Below, piece after piece: positions 53,981 through 61,594 of a stretch of DNA of 64,000 bases; positions within the stretch are counted from its first letter, which is position 1, and every line of letters begins with the position of its first letter. Both the position numbers and the translations under genes were made by a program. The notes beneath the pieces were generated by a model that was given only the letters and a program-made list of their open reading frames with translations, was not told the DNA's origin and searched no databases. The DNA comes from UBA1351 sp965140555 (GTDB lineage Bacteria; Bacillota; Clostridia; Lachnospirales; Vallitaleaceae): contig OZ223260.1 in assembly GCA_965140555.1 (NCBI GenBank), positions 124,001 through 188,000 on the forward strand. The letters run 5' to 3'.

Positions 53981-54850
53981 ATGAATATACAATGGTATCC
54001 TGGTCATATGACCAAAGCAAAACGTATGATGCAGGAGAATATGAAACTGATTGATTGTGTGGTGGAATTACTAGATGCAAGAACACCACTATCCAGTCAA
54101 AACCCGGATTTACCGAATATTGCTAATGGGAAACCGCGGTTGATTTTAATGACAAAAATGGATTTGGCTGATCCTGTTCAAACCGATGCTTGGATTCGGT
54201 ATTTTGCCAAACATGGTATTACTGCGATGGCAATAAATTCCCGCGACGGACAAAATATGAATAAGGTTGTCCCACTCATTCAAGATGTTTGTAAGGAGCG
54301 TATTGAGCGAAATAAACGTCGTGGTTTAGTGAATAAGCCCTTGCGTATAATGGTGGCCGGAATACCGAATGTCGGTAAATCCACATTTATTAATAAATTA
54401 GTCGGTAAAGCAAGTGCTAAGACAGGAAATAAACCCGGAATTACAAAAGGGAAACAATGGATTAAGATTCGTAAAGGATTGGAATTGTTGGATACCCCCG
54501 GTATATTATGGCCAAAGTTTGAGGATCAAACCGTCGGGCATCATCTGGCTTATATAGGAAGTATTAAAGATGACATACTGGATACAACAGGTTTGGCCTA
54601 TGGATTGATTGACCGACTGATGGCAATATACCCTGAAGTGTTGCCTAAGGTTTATACGAGTATCGAATTCTACGAGGAAGATACGCTTCGAACCTCACAT
54701 GAGCTAGTGAGAGATATTGCCAAGTCGCGACATTTCCTCCGAGAAGGTGAAAAGCCGGATGAAGAACGGATGGGACATGTTATTTTGGACGAATTCCGTT
54801 CGGGAAAATATGGTCGATTGACGTTGGATTCCATACCACAAGCAGAATAA
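53981..54850 (+). CDS. rbgA: Ribosome biogenesis GTPase YlqF/RbgA
   Basis: The 289-residue circularly permuted GTPase begins MNIQWYPGHMTKAKRMM. It has the G4 motif in LMTKMDLADP before the P-loop GIPNVGKSTFINKL, and LLDTPGILWPKFEDQ. It drives a late step of 50S assembly. The ATG at 53981 has AAAGGAG 7 nt upstream. The rnhB gene that often follows in Firmicutes is not here. Confidence 0.95.
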   Translation: MNIQWYPGHMTKAKRMMQENMKLIDCVVELLDARTPLSSQNPDLPNIANGKPRLILMTKMDLADPVQTDAWIRYFAKHGITAMAINSRDGQNMNKVVPLIQDVCKERIERNKRRGLVNKPLRIMVAGIPNVGKSTFINKLVGKASAKTGNKPGITKGKQWIKIRKGLELLDTPGILWPKFEDQTVGHHLAYIGSIKDDILDTTGLAYGLIDRLMAIYPEVLPKVYTSIEFYEEDTLRTSHELVRDIAKSRHFLREGEKPDEERMGHVILDEFRSGKYGRLTLDSIPQAE

Positions 54851-54877
54851 ATTGAAGTAAAGCAAAGGAGAGCATTT

Positions 54878-56074
54878 ATGGAGAGTTTAGCAAAGAAGCA
54901 TGTTGTTATTATTGGTAACGGTATAGCCGGAGTGTCTGCGGCAGAGGCTATGCGTAAGAAAGATGAAACAGTTAAGATTACCTTATTGGATGCATCAGAG
55001 TATCCTGTTTACTATAAACCGATGTTATCAAAATTTATAGGCAAAGGTGAAGTTCCTAAAGCCTTTTTTATCCACGATAAGGCGTGGTATGATACATTAG
55101 GAATTAATTTTGTTGCACCGGTTCGTGTTACAGCTATTCATCCGGACAAGAGAGAACTTGAGTTAAGCGATGGGAAAACAATGGCCTATGATGATTTGAT
55201 TATTGCTGTTGGAAGTGAGTGCTTTGTACCCCCTATTGAGAATAATCATTTAGAAGGTGTTTATACATTAAGGACCTATGATGATGCCAATGCAATAAAA
55301 GAGCGTATGGCTAAAAGTACTCGTGCCGTTGTCATTGGTGGGGGTCTTTTGGGATTAGAAGCAGCGGCTCAAATGCATCATGGTGGCATGGAAGTTACGG
55401 TTGTTGAGCTTATGGATCGTCTGTTACCACGTCAACTTGATGAAAAAGGCGCTAAAATTCTAGAAGAGGCTTTCTCTGTGGAACGGATGTCTATTGTTAA
55501 AGGAGAAGGTGTAACTCGACTTTTAGGAGATAAAGAGGTGACAGGTGTTCTTTTGGATGACGGTCAAGAAATTAAAGCAGATATTGTGTTGATTTCTGCG
55601 GGGGTTCGTACAGATGTATCTATGTTTGAAGCAATTGGTATGACGTGTAATCGAGGTATTGTTGTGGATCGTCATATGGCAACGAATATTCCTCATATTT
55701 ATGCCTGTGGTGACTGTGCAAGCTTTGACTCAATGAATTATGCTATATGGCCGGAAGCAGTGTTGCAAGGACAAATAGCCGGGGCTAATGTTGTTGGTGA
55801 GATGACAGAGTATGACGCCTTTATTCCGTCTACAATACTCAATGCCATGGGGTTAAGTATATTTAGCATCGGAGAGATAAAAGTTCCGGATCGAAATCGT
55901 ATTGCTGTATTAGAGTATGATGATCCTGTGAATAGTAAGTACAAACGCCTTAATTTCAAGGACGATGAACTTATCGGCGGTATTATCGTTGGTGATAACC
56001 GAAAATCCCGGATGATGATTAACGGTATGAAAGAGAAAAAGAATTTGACAGAGATGCTTGGAGTGCTGGAGTAA
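54878..56074 (+). CDS. NAD(P)/FAD-dependent oxidoreductase (rubredoxin/NirB-type reductase family)
   Basis: The 398-residue flavoprotein has two Rossmann motifs, VVIIGNGIAGVSAAEAM for FAD and AVVIGGGLLGLEAAAQM for NAD(P)H, and the FAD-contacting IYACGDCASF. The C-terminal domain (residues ~320-398) resembles rubredoxin and nitrite-reductase-type reductases. The electron acceptor is unknown, and no rubredoxin gene is nearby. Its TAATG stop-start junction with the following gene implies translational coupling. Confidence 0.85.
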   Translation: MESLAKKHVVIIGNGIAGVSAAEAMRKKDETVKITLLDASEYPVYYKPMLSKFIGKGEVPKAFFIHDKAWYDTLGINFVAPVRVTAIHPDKRELELSDGKTMAYDDLIIAVGSECFVPPIENNHLEGVYTLRTYDDANAIKERMAKSTRAVVIGGGLLGLEAAAQMHHGGMEVTVVELMDRLLPRQLDEKGAKILEEAFSVERMSIVKGEGVTRLLGDKEVTGVLLDDGQEIKADIVLISAGVRTDVSMFEAIGMTCNRGIVVDRHMATNIPHIYACGDCASFDSMNYAIWPEAVLQGQIAGANVVGEMTEYDAFIPSTILNAMGLSIFSIGEIKVPDRNRIAVLEYDDPVNSKYKRLNFKDDELIGGIIVGDNRKSRMMINGMKEKKNLTEMLGVLE

Positions 56075-56784
56075 TGAAAGAATCGGAACTTTTTAATCCC
56101 ATTTGTGACTATTATAGGAAAATGGGATTCGAGGTGGATGGTGAAGTAAAAACCATCGATATGGTGTGTCATCATAGAAAAAAAGAAATCACCGTCGTGA
56201 TTGAATTAAAGAATACCCTCAACCTCAAGGTCATTACCCAGGCAGCCCTTAGACAGAAACTTTTTGATTATGTTTATGTGGGCGTGTGGACACCTAAGAA
56301 TCTTCGGTCAAAAGAACATCAAAACAAAGTTTATTTATTAAAAAGACTGGGGATTGGGTTAATCTATGTCAGTCCTAAGTTGCATTCGGTAAGTATTGCT
56401 CATGAGCCTTTAGCTGATGAGCTTCTTGTCTATCAGCAACGAAATAAACGAAAGCGTCAGGCCGTATTAAAAGAATTTCAAAAGCGTCAGCTCAAAGAAA
56501 ATCAAGGTGGTATTCATAAAACCAAGATTATAACAGCATATATGGAAGATTGTCTTGTCGTATTAAAAGCGTTGGAAAGTGGTGAGCCTGTTAAGGTTGG
56601 ACAAGTTCGAGAAGAGACAGGCATTAAAGGGTGTAATAGAGTGTTATATGATAATCATTACGGTTGGTTTGAAAATATTGCAAGAGGTCAGTATGCCTTA
56701 ACACCTTTGGGAAAAGAAGCATTGGTGACGTATGCGGATCATTTGGACCGGTTACAAGGACTTCAAGGAAAGGATGACATATAA
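56074..56784 (+). CDS. DUF2161 PD-(D/E)XK nuclease-like protein
   Basis: The 236-residue protein has an N-terminal PD-(D/E)XK fold signature (D29, then E44-x-K46 in VVIELKN, with Q56 following), and a C-terminal region (~150-225) that looks like a winged helix ending in GQYALTPLGKEAL. The family is labelled a putative phosphodiesterase. Its target is unknown. Both gene boundaries are 1-bp stop-start overlaps, linking it to the oxidoreductase and ilvA. Confidence 0.8.
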   Translation: MKESELFNPICDYYRKMGFEVDGEVKTIDMVCHHRKKEITVVIELKNTLNLKVITQAALRQKLFDYVYVGVWTPKNLRSKEHQNKVYLLKRLGIGLIYVSPKLHSVSIAHEPLADELLVYQQRNKRKRQAVLKEFQKRQLKENQGGIHKTKIITAYMEDCLVVLKALESGEPVKVGQVREETGIKGCNRVLYDNHYGWFENIARGQYALTPLGKEALVTYADHLDRLQGLQGKDDI

Positions 56785-57992
56785 TGGAAAAAAGAATTGT
56801 TGATGGCTTACAAGAGGCGTATGCGCGTTTGGAATCAGTGGTACGACCGACACCTCTTATGTATTCATATTTTTACAGTGAAGAGTATGGTGCGGATATT
56901 TACTTAAAAGCTGAAAATTTACAACGTACCGGTGCGTTTAAAATTCGTGGTGCCTATAATAAAATTGCATCACTAACGGATGAAGCGAAAGCAAAAGGTT
57001 TGATTGCCTCATCAGCCGGAAATCATGCGCAAGGCGTCGCATTAGCGGCGAAGCTGTGTCAGGTGAAATCTGTGATTGTTATGCCGTCAAATACACCCCT
57101 CATTAAAGTGGAAGCAACACGGCAATATGGAGCTGAAGTAGTACTTTATGGCGAATGCTATGATGATGCTCAAAAGAAAGCGCGTGAACTTCAATTAGAG
57201 CATGACTATACGTTTATACATCCCTTTGATGATGATGACATTATCTTTGGGCAAGGAACCGTTGGATTGGAATTGTTGAATCAGTTAGAGCATATTGATA
57301 TGGTTCTTGTTCCTATTGGAGGCGGGGGATTGATTAGTGGTATTGCCCTTGCATTAAAATCCCAAAAACCGGATATCAAAATCATCGGGGTTGAACCTCA
57401 GGGAGCTCCTACATTATCCTATGCTTTAGAGAAGAATAAAGTTGTAGAGTTAGATAAGGTAAATACAATTGCGGAAGGTGTTGCGGTTAAAAAAGGTGGA
57501 GAAAGAACTTTTTCATACATTCGAGATTGGGTGGATGAGATTGTCACCGTCAGTGATGTGGATATAATGGAAGCTTTTTTGCTTATTGCGGAAAAGGAAA
57601 AAATGATTGCTGAAAATGCAGGTGTTTTAGCAGTGGCCGGATTAAAAAAAGTAGATGTTAAAGGAAAGAGTGTTGTCTCGGTATTGAGTGGCGGTAATAT
57701 TGATGTGGTAACCATGTCAGAGTTGATTAATCGTGGGCTTGTTGTACGTGGTCGTGTGTTCTGTTTTGCAGTGGAATTATCCGATACGCCCGGTGAATTA
57801 CAAATGATTGCTACTATTTTGGCAGATGTAGGTGCCAATATTATTAAATTGGACCATAATCAATTTAAAACTGTGGATCGTTTTAGACAGGTTCATTTGG
57901 AAGTAACCTGCGAAACAAATGGAAAGCATCATGTTGCTCAAATTAAGCGTGCGCTTAAGAAAAAGGGGTATAAGTTGCAGGTAATATATTAA
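56784..57992 (+). CDS. ilvA: Threonine ammonia-lyase with C-terminal ACT domain
   Basis: The 402-residue PLP enzyme deaminates threonine to 2-oxobutanoate. The Schiff-base K53 lies in GAFKIRGAYNKI, and SSAGNHAQGVALAA and the phosphate-binding GGGGLISGIALAL follow. A C-terminal ACT domain begins near FAVELSDTPGELQMIATIL. The ~400-residue, single-ACT form is shared by catabolic TdcB-like and biosynthetic enzymes of Clostridia, so either role is possible. No T-box or leader lies upstream. Confidence 0.92.
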   Translation: MEKRIVDGLQEAYARLESVVRPTPLMYSYFYSEEYGADIYLKAENLQRTGAFKIRGAYNKIASLTDEAKAKGLIASSAGNHAQGVALAAKLCQVKSVIVMPSNTPLIKVEATRQYGAEVVLYGECYDDAQKKARELQLEHDYTFIHPFDDDDIIFGQGTVGLELLNQLEHIDMVLVPIGGGGLISGIALALKSQKPDIKIIGVEPQGAPTLSYALEKNKVVELDKVNTIAEGVAVKKGGERTFSYIRDWVDEIVTVSDVDIMEAFLLIAEKEKMIAENAGVLAVAGLKKVDVKGKSVVSVLSGGNIDVVTMSELINRGLVVRGRVFCFAVELSDTPGELQMIATILADVGANIIKLDHNQFKTVDRFRQVHLEVTCETNGKHHVAQIKRALKKKGYKLQVIY

Positions 57993-57997
57993 AGGTC

Positions 57998-58204
57998 GGG
58001 ATTAGCCGATTGCGCTGGTTTATCCGGCATAAGAACGACTAGGAAATCGCGGGAGGTTGGTTGGTGGGGGGACGGAGACGCTGCCGAGTCCGCCATCCAT
58101 GGCGGCGGCAGCTGCCGGCACATCCTGTGCCTTTGCCTCCTGATAGTGAAGCGATTTCAAGTCGTTCTAATGCCGCATAAAAGACGCTTAATCGGCTTAA
58201 TCCC
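57998..58204. repeat. Large imperfect palindromic, G+C-rich structured element (possible ncRNA)
   Basis: Starting 6 nt after the ilvA stop, ~50-nt arms pair in blocks. GGGATTA-GCCGAT pairs with ATCGGC-T-TAATCCC; TTTATCCGGCAT with ATGCCGCATAAA (one mismatch); AGAACGACT with AGTCGTTCT; GAAATCGC with GCGATTTC. The apical part (58051-58140) is ~70% G+C by my count. It contains two nested hairpins: GCTGCC...GGCAGC enclosing CCGCC/GGCGG (58080-58112), and GGCACA-TCC-TGTGCC (58117-58131). I do not recognise the family. A terminator follows 22 nt later. Confidence 0.7.
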
Positions 58205-58225
58205 TCGATTCTGAGAGGTTAGGAG

Positions 58226-58253
58226 AAAACACGACCAAGGGTCGTGTTTTTTT
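58226..58253 (+). terminator. Strong terminator after ilvA and the palindromic element
   Basis: AAAACACGACC-AAG-GGTCGTGTTTT forms a perfect 11-bp stem followed by TTT. It probably ends the ilvA transcript and would give any RNA from the palindromic element a defined 3' end. Confidence 0.9.
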
Positions 58254-58331
58254 GATTATAGACTTTAGTCAGTTGAGCTCGCGAAGCGTGCGAAACACTA
58301 AACCACCCGTTATACGGGTGCGCGTCGATTG

Positions 58332-58361
58332 TTGTACAAAAAAATCACCTTTCGGTATACT
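58332..58361 (+). promoter_or_regulatory. Possible internal promoter of tnpA
   Basis: TTGTAC (58332-58337) and TATACT (58356-58361) are separated by 18 bp. Transcription would start near 58368, to the right of the left arm of the ribosome-site inverted repeat. Confidence 0.4.
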
Positions 58362-58406
58362 GAAGTTGTTCAGGCTACAGTATATTTAAGAAAGAAAGGT
58401 GATTTT
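58341..58406 (+). promoter_or_regulatory. Inverted repeat sequestering the tnpA ribosome-binding site
   Basis: AAAATCACCTTTC (58341-58353) is perfectly complementary to GAAAGGTGATTTT (58394-58406), which contains the Shine-Dalgarno AAAGGTG and ends 1 nt before the ATG. An inner perfect stem TATACTG/CAGTATA (58356-58362 and 58378-58384) extends the fold. Translational masking of tnpA by a 5' stem-loop is known for Salmonella IS200. Confidence 0.75.
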
Positions 58407-58407
58407 A

Positions 58408-58863
58408 ATGGCAAATAAGGCTAATAGTTTAGCACGAACAAAATGGATGTGCAAATATCACATAGTGTTCACTCCTAAGTATAGACGGAAAATTATTTAT
58501 AATCAATACAGGGAGTCGTTAAAAGAGATAATAAAAACATTGTGTAGATACAAGGGAGTCGAGATAATCGAAGGTCATATGATGAAAGATCATGTCCATC
58601 TGCTAGTGAGTATACCACCTAAAATAAGTGTCTCAAGTTTCATGGGGTATTTAAAAGGGAAGAGTGCGCTTATGATGTTCGATAAGCACGCAAACCTAAA
58701 ATATAAATTTGGAAATAGACATTTTTGGGCAGAGGGATATTATGTGACGACAGTAGGACTCAACGAGGCTACGATACAAAAATATATTCGAGATCAAGAA
58801 AAACACGATATAACAAAAGATAAGCTAAGTGTTAAAGAATATGAAGATCCCTTCAAGGGATAG
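58408..58863 (+). CDS. tnpA: IS200/IS605-family transposase TnpA
   Basis: The 151-residue Y1 HUH transposase begins MANKANSLARTKWMCKYHIVF-like and has the HUH pair H62-x-H64 in KDHVHLLVSIPPK, the catalytic Y126 in IQKYIRDQEKHD and Q130. Length and motifs match IS200-type TnpA, which cuts and joins single-stranded DNA at hairpin ends. The ATG at 58408 is preceded by AAAGGTG. The upstream in-frame GTG at 58399 is part of that site. The frame is intact, so the element may be active. Confidence 0.95.
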   Translation: MANKANSLARTKWMCKYHIVFTPKYRRKIIYNQYRESLKEIIKTLCRYKGVEIIEGHMMKDHVHLLVSIPPKISVSSFMGYLKGKSALMMFDKHANLKYKFGNRHFWAEGYYVTTVGLNEATIQKYIRDQEKHDITKDKLSVKEYEDPFKG

Positions 58864-58877
58864 CGAGTAATACAAAG

Positions 58878-59006
58878 GACCCTTTAGGGTCAGGCGAAAG
58901 TGGCAAAGGCAGTGTAGCTTGAACGAAGTGAAAGCCAGCGTCTTGAGGCGCTGGCCGGTAACAACCCCTTATAGGGGTGGAGCAAACCACCCGTTTTACG
59001 GGTGGT
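58878..59006 (+). other. Array of four hairpins at the IS right end
   Basis: Downstream of the tnpA stop there are four consecutive hairpins: GACCC-TTTA-GGGTC (58878-58891); GCCAGCGTC-TTGA-GGCGCTGGC (58934-58955, one G-T wobble); ACCCC-TTATA-GGGGT (58964-58978); and the terminal ACCACCCG-TTTTA-CGGGTGGT (58986-59006). Only the last is needed for TnpA. The rest resembles the structured right ends that encode guide RNAs in tnpB-containing relatives. Confidence 0.6.
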
Positions 59007-59033
59007 CATGATTGAAGGGTGATTGGAAAAATT

Positions 59034-59081
59034 GGGGAATTGAAATGGGGGAGATGGGGATTTACGGGTGAGGGTGTGGGG
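59034..59081 (+). other. G-rich tract with G-quadruplex motif
   Basis: The 59013-59139 gap between the IS and the nrdJ terminator has no gene. It holds six G-runs on the + strand. Four of them (59056-59059, 59066-59068, 59072-59074, 59078-59081) with loops of 6, 3 and 3 nt fit the G3+N1-7 quadruplex pattern. A GGCAC-TGAC-GTGCC hairpin follows at 59103-59116. Confidence 0.6.
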
Positions 59082-59139
59082 AGGAGGTACGGCGATGCTA
59101 TTGGCACTGACGTGCCTCAGCCGCCTGAAGATTGTAAAC

Positions 59140-59170
59140 AAAAAAAGCCCCAAATAATGGGGCTTTTTTT
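59140..59170 (-). terminator. Terminator of nrdJ
   Basis: AAAAAAAGCCCC and GGGGCTTTTTTT form a perfect 12-bp stem around a 7-nt loop, 24 bp beyond the nrdJ stop on the minus strand. The A-run on one side and T-run on the other make it usable in both directions. Confidence 0.9.
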
Positions 59171-59194
59171 ATTAGAATGGGAAAAGTGTAGCTA

Positions 59195-61549
59195 TTAGCG
59201 TATTGGGCAGGCTCCTGTTTCACAGCCTTCATCTCCGATGTCCAACTCTTGTTCGTTGGTTTCGTATTTGGAGAGAAGAGCGGGAACGAAGGGGCGCATG
59301 CTTTCGACACGTTTGTTGTATTCGTCTTCTTCAATAGCTTCATAGGGAAGAAGTTGGTAGAAGTTATCATCAAGAGAGAGAAAGCTTAGGGCAACTACAT
59401 CATCCCAATTTTCGTAGACCCAATCTTCTACAAGTTCCCATTCATGATCGCGGACATGAACGGTGATGGAGCAGTTATGGTCGACATAGTTTTCCATAAA
59501 GAGGGTATAGTTTTCGAGTTGTTCTATAGCGCTCACGTCGTACTTTGTTATGCCTTCGGGTGCTTTTACAGGAAACTCGATGACTTTTGTCGTACAATTT
59601 TCCATGGTTTGACCGACTTCCGGATATATAGGGTAATTCAATTCTTCACAAACCTTAACTAATGGGTCGGCAGCGCTGATGCGAACGCGACGGATATAGT
59701 AGGGGGAATGTGAATAGTGAACACCGGAGGATACGGTTGGCAATTGGCTTAATGTTCCTTCGGGTTTTACTGTAGTAACAAGGAGGGATGGGTTTTGACC
59801 GATTTCGCTGGCATATTCTTTGACACCTTCGTTGGCAGCAACGCGGAGTTCGCTAAGTAGTGCGGCTTGTTCTTCCCGATTAAGGCCGGCTTTGTTAACC
59901 ATGTCTTGCCATCCGGTGAGAGAACAACCGGTAAGTTTATCTCTCTGTTGAACGTTGTCCCATTCAGGAATTTCCAATTCCACACAGGTCATGCGATATC
60001 CTGTACGAGCAGAGAGTCGTTGGGATTCGAGTAAGCGTTCGCGATCTAATACGCCGTTATCATCCACAAAGGCGCATACGTTAATAGTTGTAAGATTACA
60101 GAGACCTTTGGAATCAAGAAGAATCTCACCACATGGATTAACGCCGTTCATGTTGGGACGTCGTTTTTCACCTGCAACTTCATTGACCCATCCCGGTTCA
60201 CCGGAATAACGCATTTGCTCCAATTGCCAGTGAAGCATCTCACGGGATGGTTTTTCCTTGTAATAGATCGAGTTGTTGCTCATTTGACGATGAATAATGT
60301 CTTGGTCTACAATCCATTGTCCGTCAATTTGTTTATAAAGGTTGTTCTTGGCTTCGATACATTCCTTGTCATCGGCATCGATAAGAACAATCTCAGCCGT
60401 ACGACGAACACCGCCGACAACAACGTTTTCACCAATAATGTTGGCGATATCCAGGCAATCGATAGGGTGTAGTTTGACAAATTTGTGGGCATCGTATACA
60501 GCCCGTTTTTTAATTACCTTAACGATTTTTAAGAACATGTTTTTAATGGATTGGTGACCGCTAGCGGTTCCTCCAAAGGTCTTGAGACGTTCACCTTTAG
60601 GTCGAACGTTATTATAGTTAATAATAATCGTATTTATGTTACGGTATTCATTGCTATAAATGATTTTGAAGAAATAATCAAGGGACTGGGTCCAACCTTC
60701 TTTGGAATCACCAATGACGATTTTGGCCGTGTTGTTGTGGCTATAAACGACGGAGGTTGAATCTTCCCGTTGTTGCATTGGTGTTGGTGTATAGTCTTCG
60801 TGGATTACTTCAAAATTAGCGCGAACTTTCGGAAGTTTAGAAACGTCATCTTTGAGCACACGGACACCAACACCGGATCCGACCATAAGCAAGTAAAAGA
60901 GGTCTTTGAAGGCACTAAAATTGTCGATGACTTGAAAAGCACAGTTGTAATTACTCATTGGATAGTTCTTGGATACCTCCGTACCACCTACCCAGAACGT
61001 ACGACCGGATAAGAATTGGCGTAGGTTGAAGATGTTATCAAAGAGTTTTTCAGCTTCTTCGGTTGTTGTAGGAACTAAGGAGCAATTATATTCGACGGCA
61101 CGTTTAACAGTTTCCCACCAATATTCCCGACGATTTTCTTCTGGAAGCCATCTGGAATAGGTACGGTAATAAACAAAGCTACCTAATTGTTTCATAGGAT
61201 TTGGTGCATGTTTATAATGGCTTAGAAAGCTTTCGGAAAGTAAGGTGTTGGAATTGCTTTTCTTACGTTTCTCTCGGGTTTTGTCACGTTCGTAGCGATA
61301 TAAAATGTACTGTTTGGCTACGTCTTTACGTGGAGAGTCCATTAGTTTTTCTTCCACAACATCTTGTATAATCTCGACATCGAAGGGGGAAGAAAAAGTC
61401 ATAAGGGAGGTCTCGACGGATTGAGTAATGCTGGTAGCAAGTACTTCATCAATACCACTTTTTGTGCCTGCCATAGCTTGTAAAATAGCATTTTTTATTT
61501 TTTCAGAACTGTAAGTAACAACAGTGTTATTACGTTTGATGACGTTCAT
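59195..61549 (-). CDS. nrdJ: Adenosylcobalamin-dependent ribonucleoside-triphosphate reductase (class II)
   Basis: The 784-residue enzyme makes deoxyribonucleotides with a B12-generated thiyl radical, with or without oxygen. An N-terminal ATP-cone (VIKRNNTVVTYSSEKIKNAI) is followed by the ten-stranded barrel with NYNCAFQ, GVGVRVLKDDV, NGVNPCGEILL and the radical-bearing region. The C-terminal redox pair is C776/C781 in GCETGACPIR. The ATG at 61549 is preceded by TAGGAGA. The longer frame to 61594 would cross the NrdR-like box. Confidence 0.95.
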   Translation of the reverse strand: MNVIKRNNTVVTYSSEKIKNAILQAMAGTKSGIDEVLATSITQSVETSLMTFSSPFDVEIIQDVVEEKLMDSPRKDVAKQYILYRYERDKTREKRKKSNSNTLLSESFLSHYKHAPNPMKQLGSFVYYRTYSRWLPEENRREYWWETVKRAVEYNCSLVPTTTEEAEKLFDNIFNLRQFLSGRTFWVGGTEVSKNYPMSNYNCAFQVIDNFSAFKDLFYLLMVGSGVGVRVLKDDVSKLPKVRANFEVIHEDYTPTPMQQREDSTSVVYSHNNTAKIVIGDSKEGWTQSLDYFFKIIYSNEYRNINTIIINYNNVRPKGERLKTFGGTASGHQSIKNMFLKIVKVIKKRAVYDAHKFVKLHPIDCLDIANIIGENVVVGGVRRTAEIVLIDADDKECIEAKNNLYKQIDGQWIVDQDIIHRQMSNNSIYYKEKPSREMLHWQLEQMRYSGEPGWVNEVAGEKRRPNMNGVNPCGEILLDSKGLCNLTTINVCAFVDDNGVLDRERLLESQRLSARTGYRMTCVELEIPEWDNVQQRDKLTGCSLTGWQDMVNKAGLNREEQAALLSELRVAANEGVKEYASEIGQNPSLLVTTVKPEGTLSQLPTVSSGVHYSHSPYYIRRVRISAADPLVKVCEELNYPIYPEVGQTMENCTTKVIEFPVKAPEGITKYDVSAIEQLENYTLFMENYVDHNCSITVHVRDHEWELVEDWVYENWDDVVALSFLSLDDNFYQLLPYEAIEEDEYNKRVESMRPFVPALLSKYETNEQELDIGDEGCETGACPIR

Positions 61550-61561
61550 AATATTTCTCCT

Positions 61562-61577
61562 ATACCATATATTGTAT
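61562..61577 (-). promoter_or_regulatory. NrdR-box-like operator, proximal
   Basis: On the minus strand the 16-mer ATACAATATATGGTAT matches the NrdR-box consensus (aCaCwAtATaTwGtgt) at 13 of 16 positions. It lies between the nrdJ promoter and its ribosome site. Confidence 0.65.
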
Positions 61578-61594
61578 TTTGTTACGGGTTGCAT

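Larger units (their letters stand above)
58257..59012 (+). mobile_element. IS200-type insertion sequence (tnpA only)
   Basis: The element of ~750 bp carries one tnpA. Matching subterminal hairpins lie at both sides: CACCCG-TTATA-CGGGTG (58304-58320) on the left and ACCACCCG-TTTTA-CGGGTGGT (58986-59006) on the right. There are no long terminal inverted repeats and no visible target duplication, as expected for single-strand IS200/IS605 transposition. The left boundary is set after TTGAT (58252-58256) by analogy with related elements. The right boundary is approximate. Confidence 0.75.

Noticed and set aside
55738..56175. 145-residue minus-strand frame over the oxidoreductase/DUF2161 junction
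   Set aside because: It overlaps two well-supported genes and has a low-complexity composition with no recognisable domain.
56700..56784. T-box or amino-acid leader before ilvA
   Set aside because: ilvA starts at the stop codon of the preceding gene, so there is no room for a leader.
57419..57838. 139-residue minus-strand frame inside ilvA
   Set aside because: It is a Thr/Ser-rich shadow of the conserved ilvA coding sequence, with no start signal.
57998..58253. SRP RNA, 6S RNA, tmRNA or RNase P RNA in the structured element
   Set aside because: The SRP GGAAGCAGC-type motif, the tmRNA tRNA-like end and the RNase P core are not visible. The paired blocks leave no large single-stranded central bubble as in 6S RNA.
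58890..59153. 87-residue minus-strand frame over the IS right end
   Set aside because: It crosses hairpins and the quadruplex motif, is Pro/Ser-rich, and has no ribosome site.
58864..59194. A tnpB gene or degraded tnpB after tnpA
   Set aside because: No frame in this stretch shows TnpB RuvC or zinc-finger motifs. Only hairpins and a G-rich tract are present.
59955..60557. Several short + strand frames inside nrdJ
   Set aside because: nrdJ is continuous and conserved on the minus strand. These frames have no ribosome sites or motifs.
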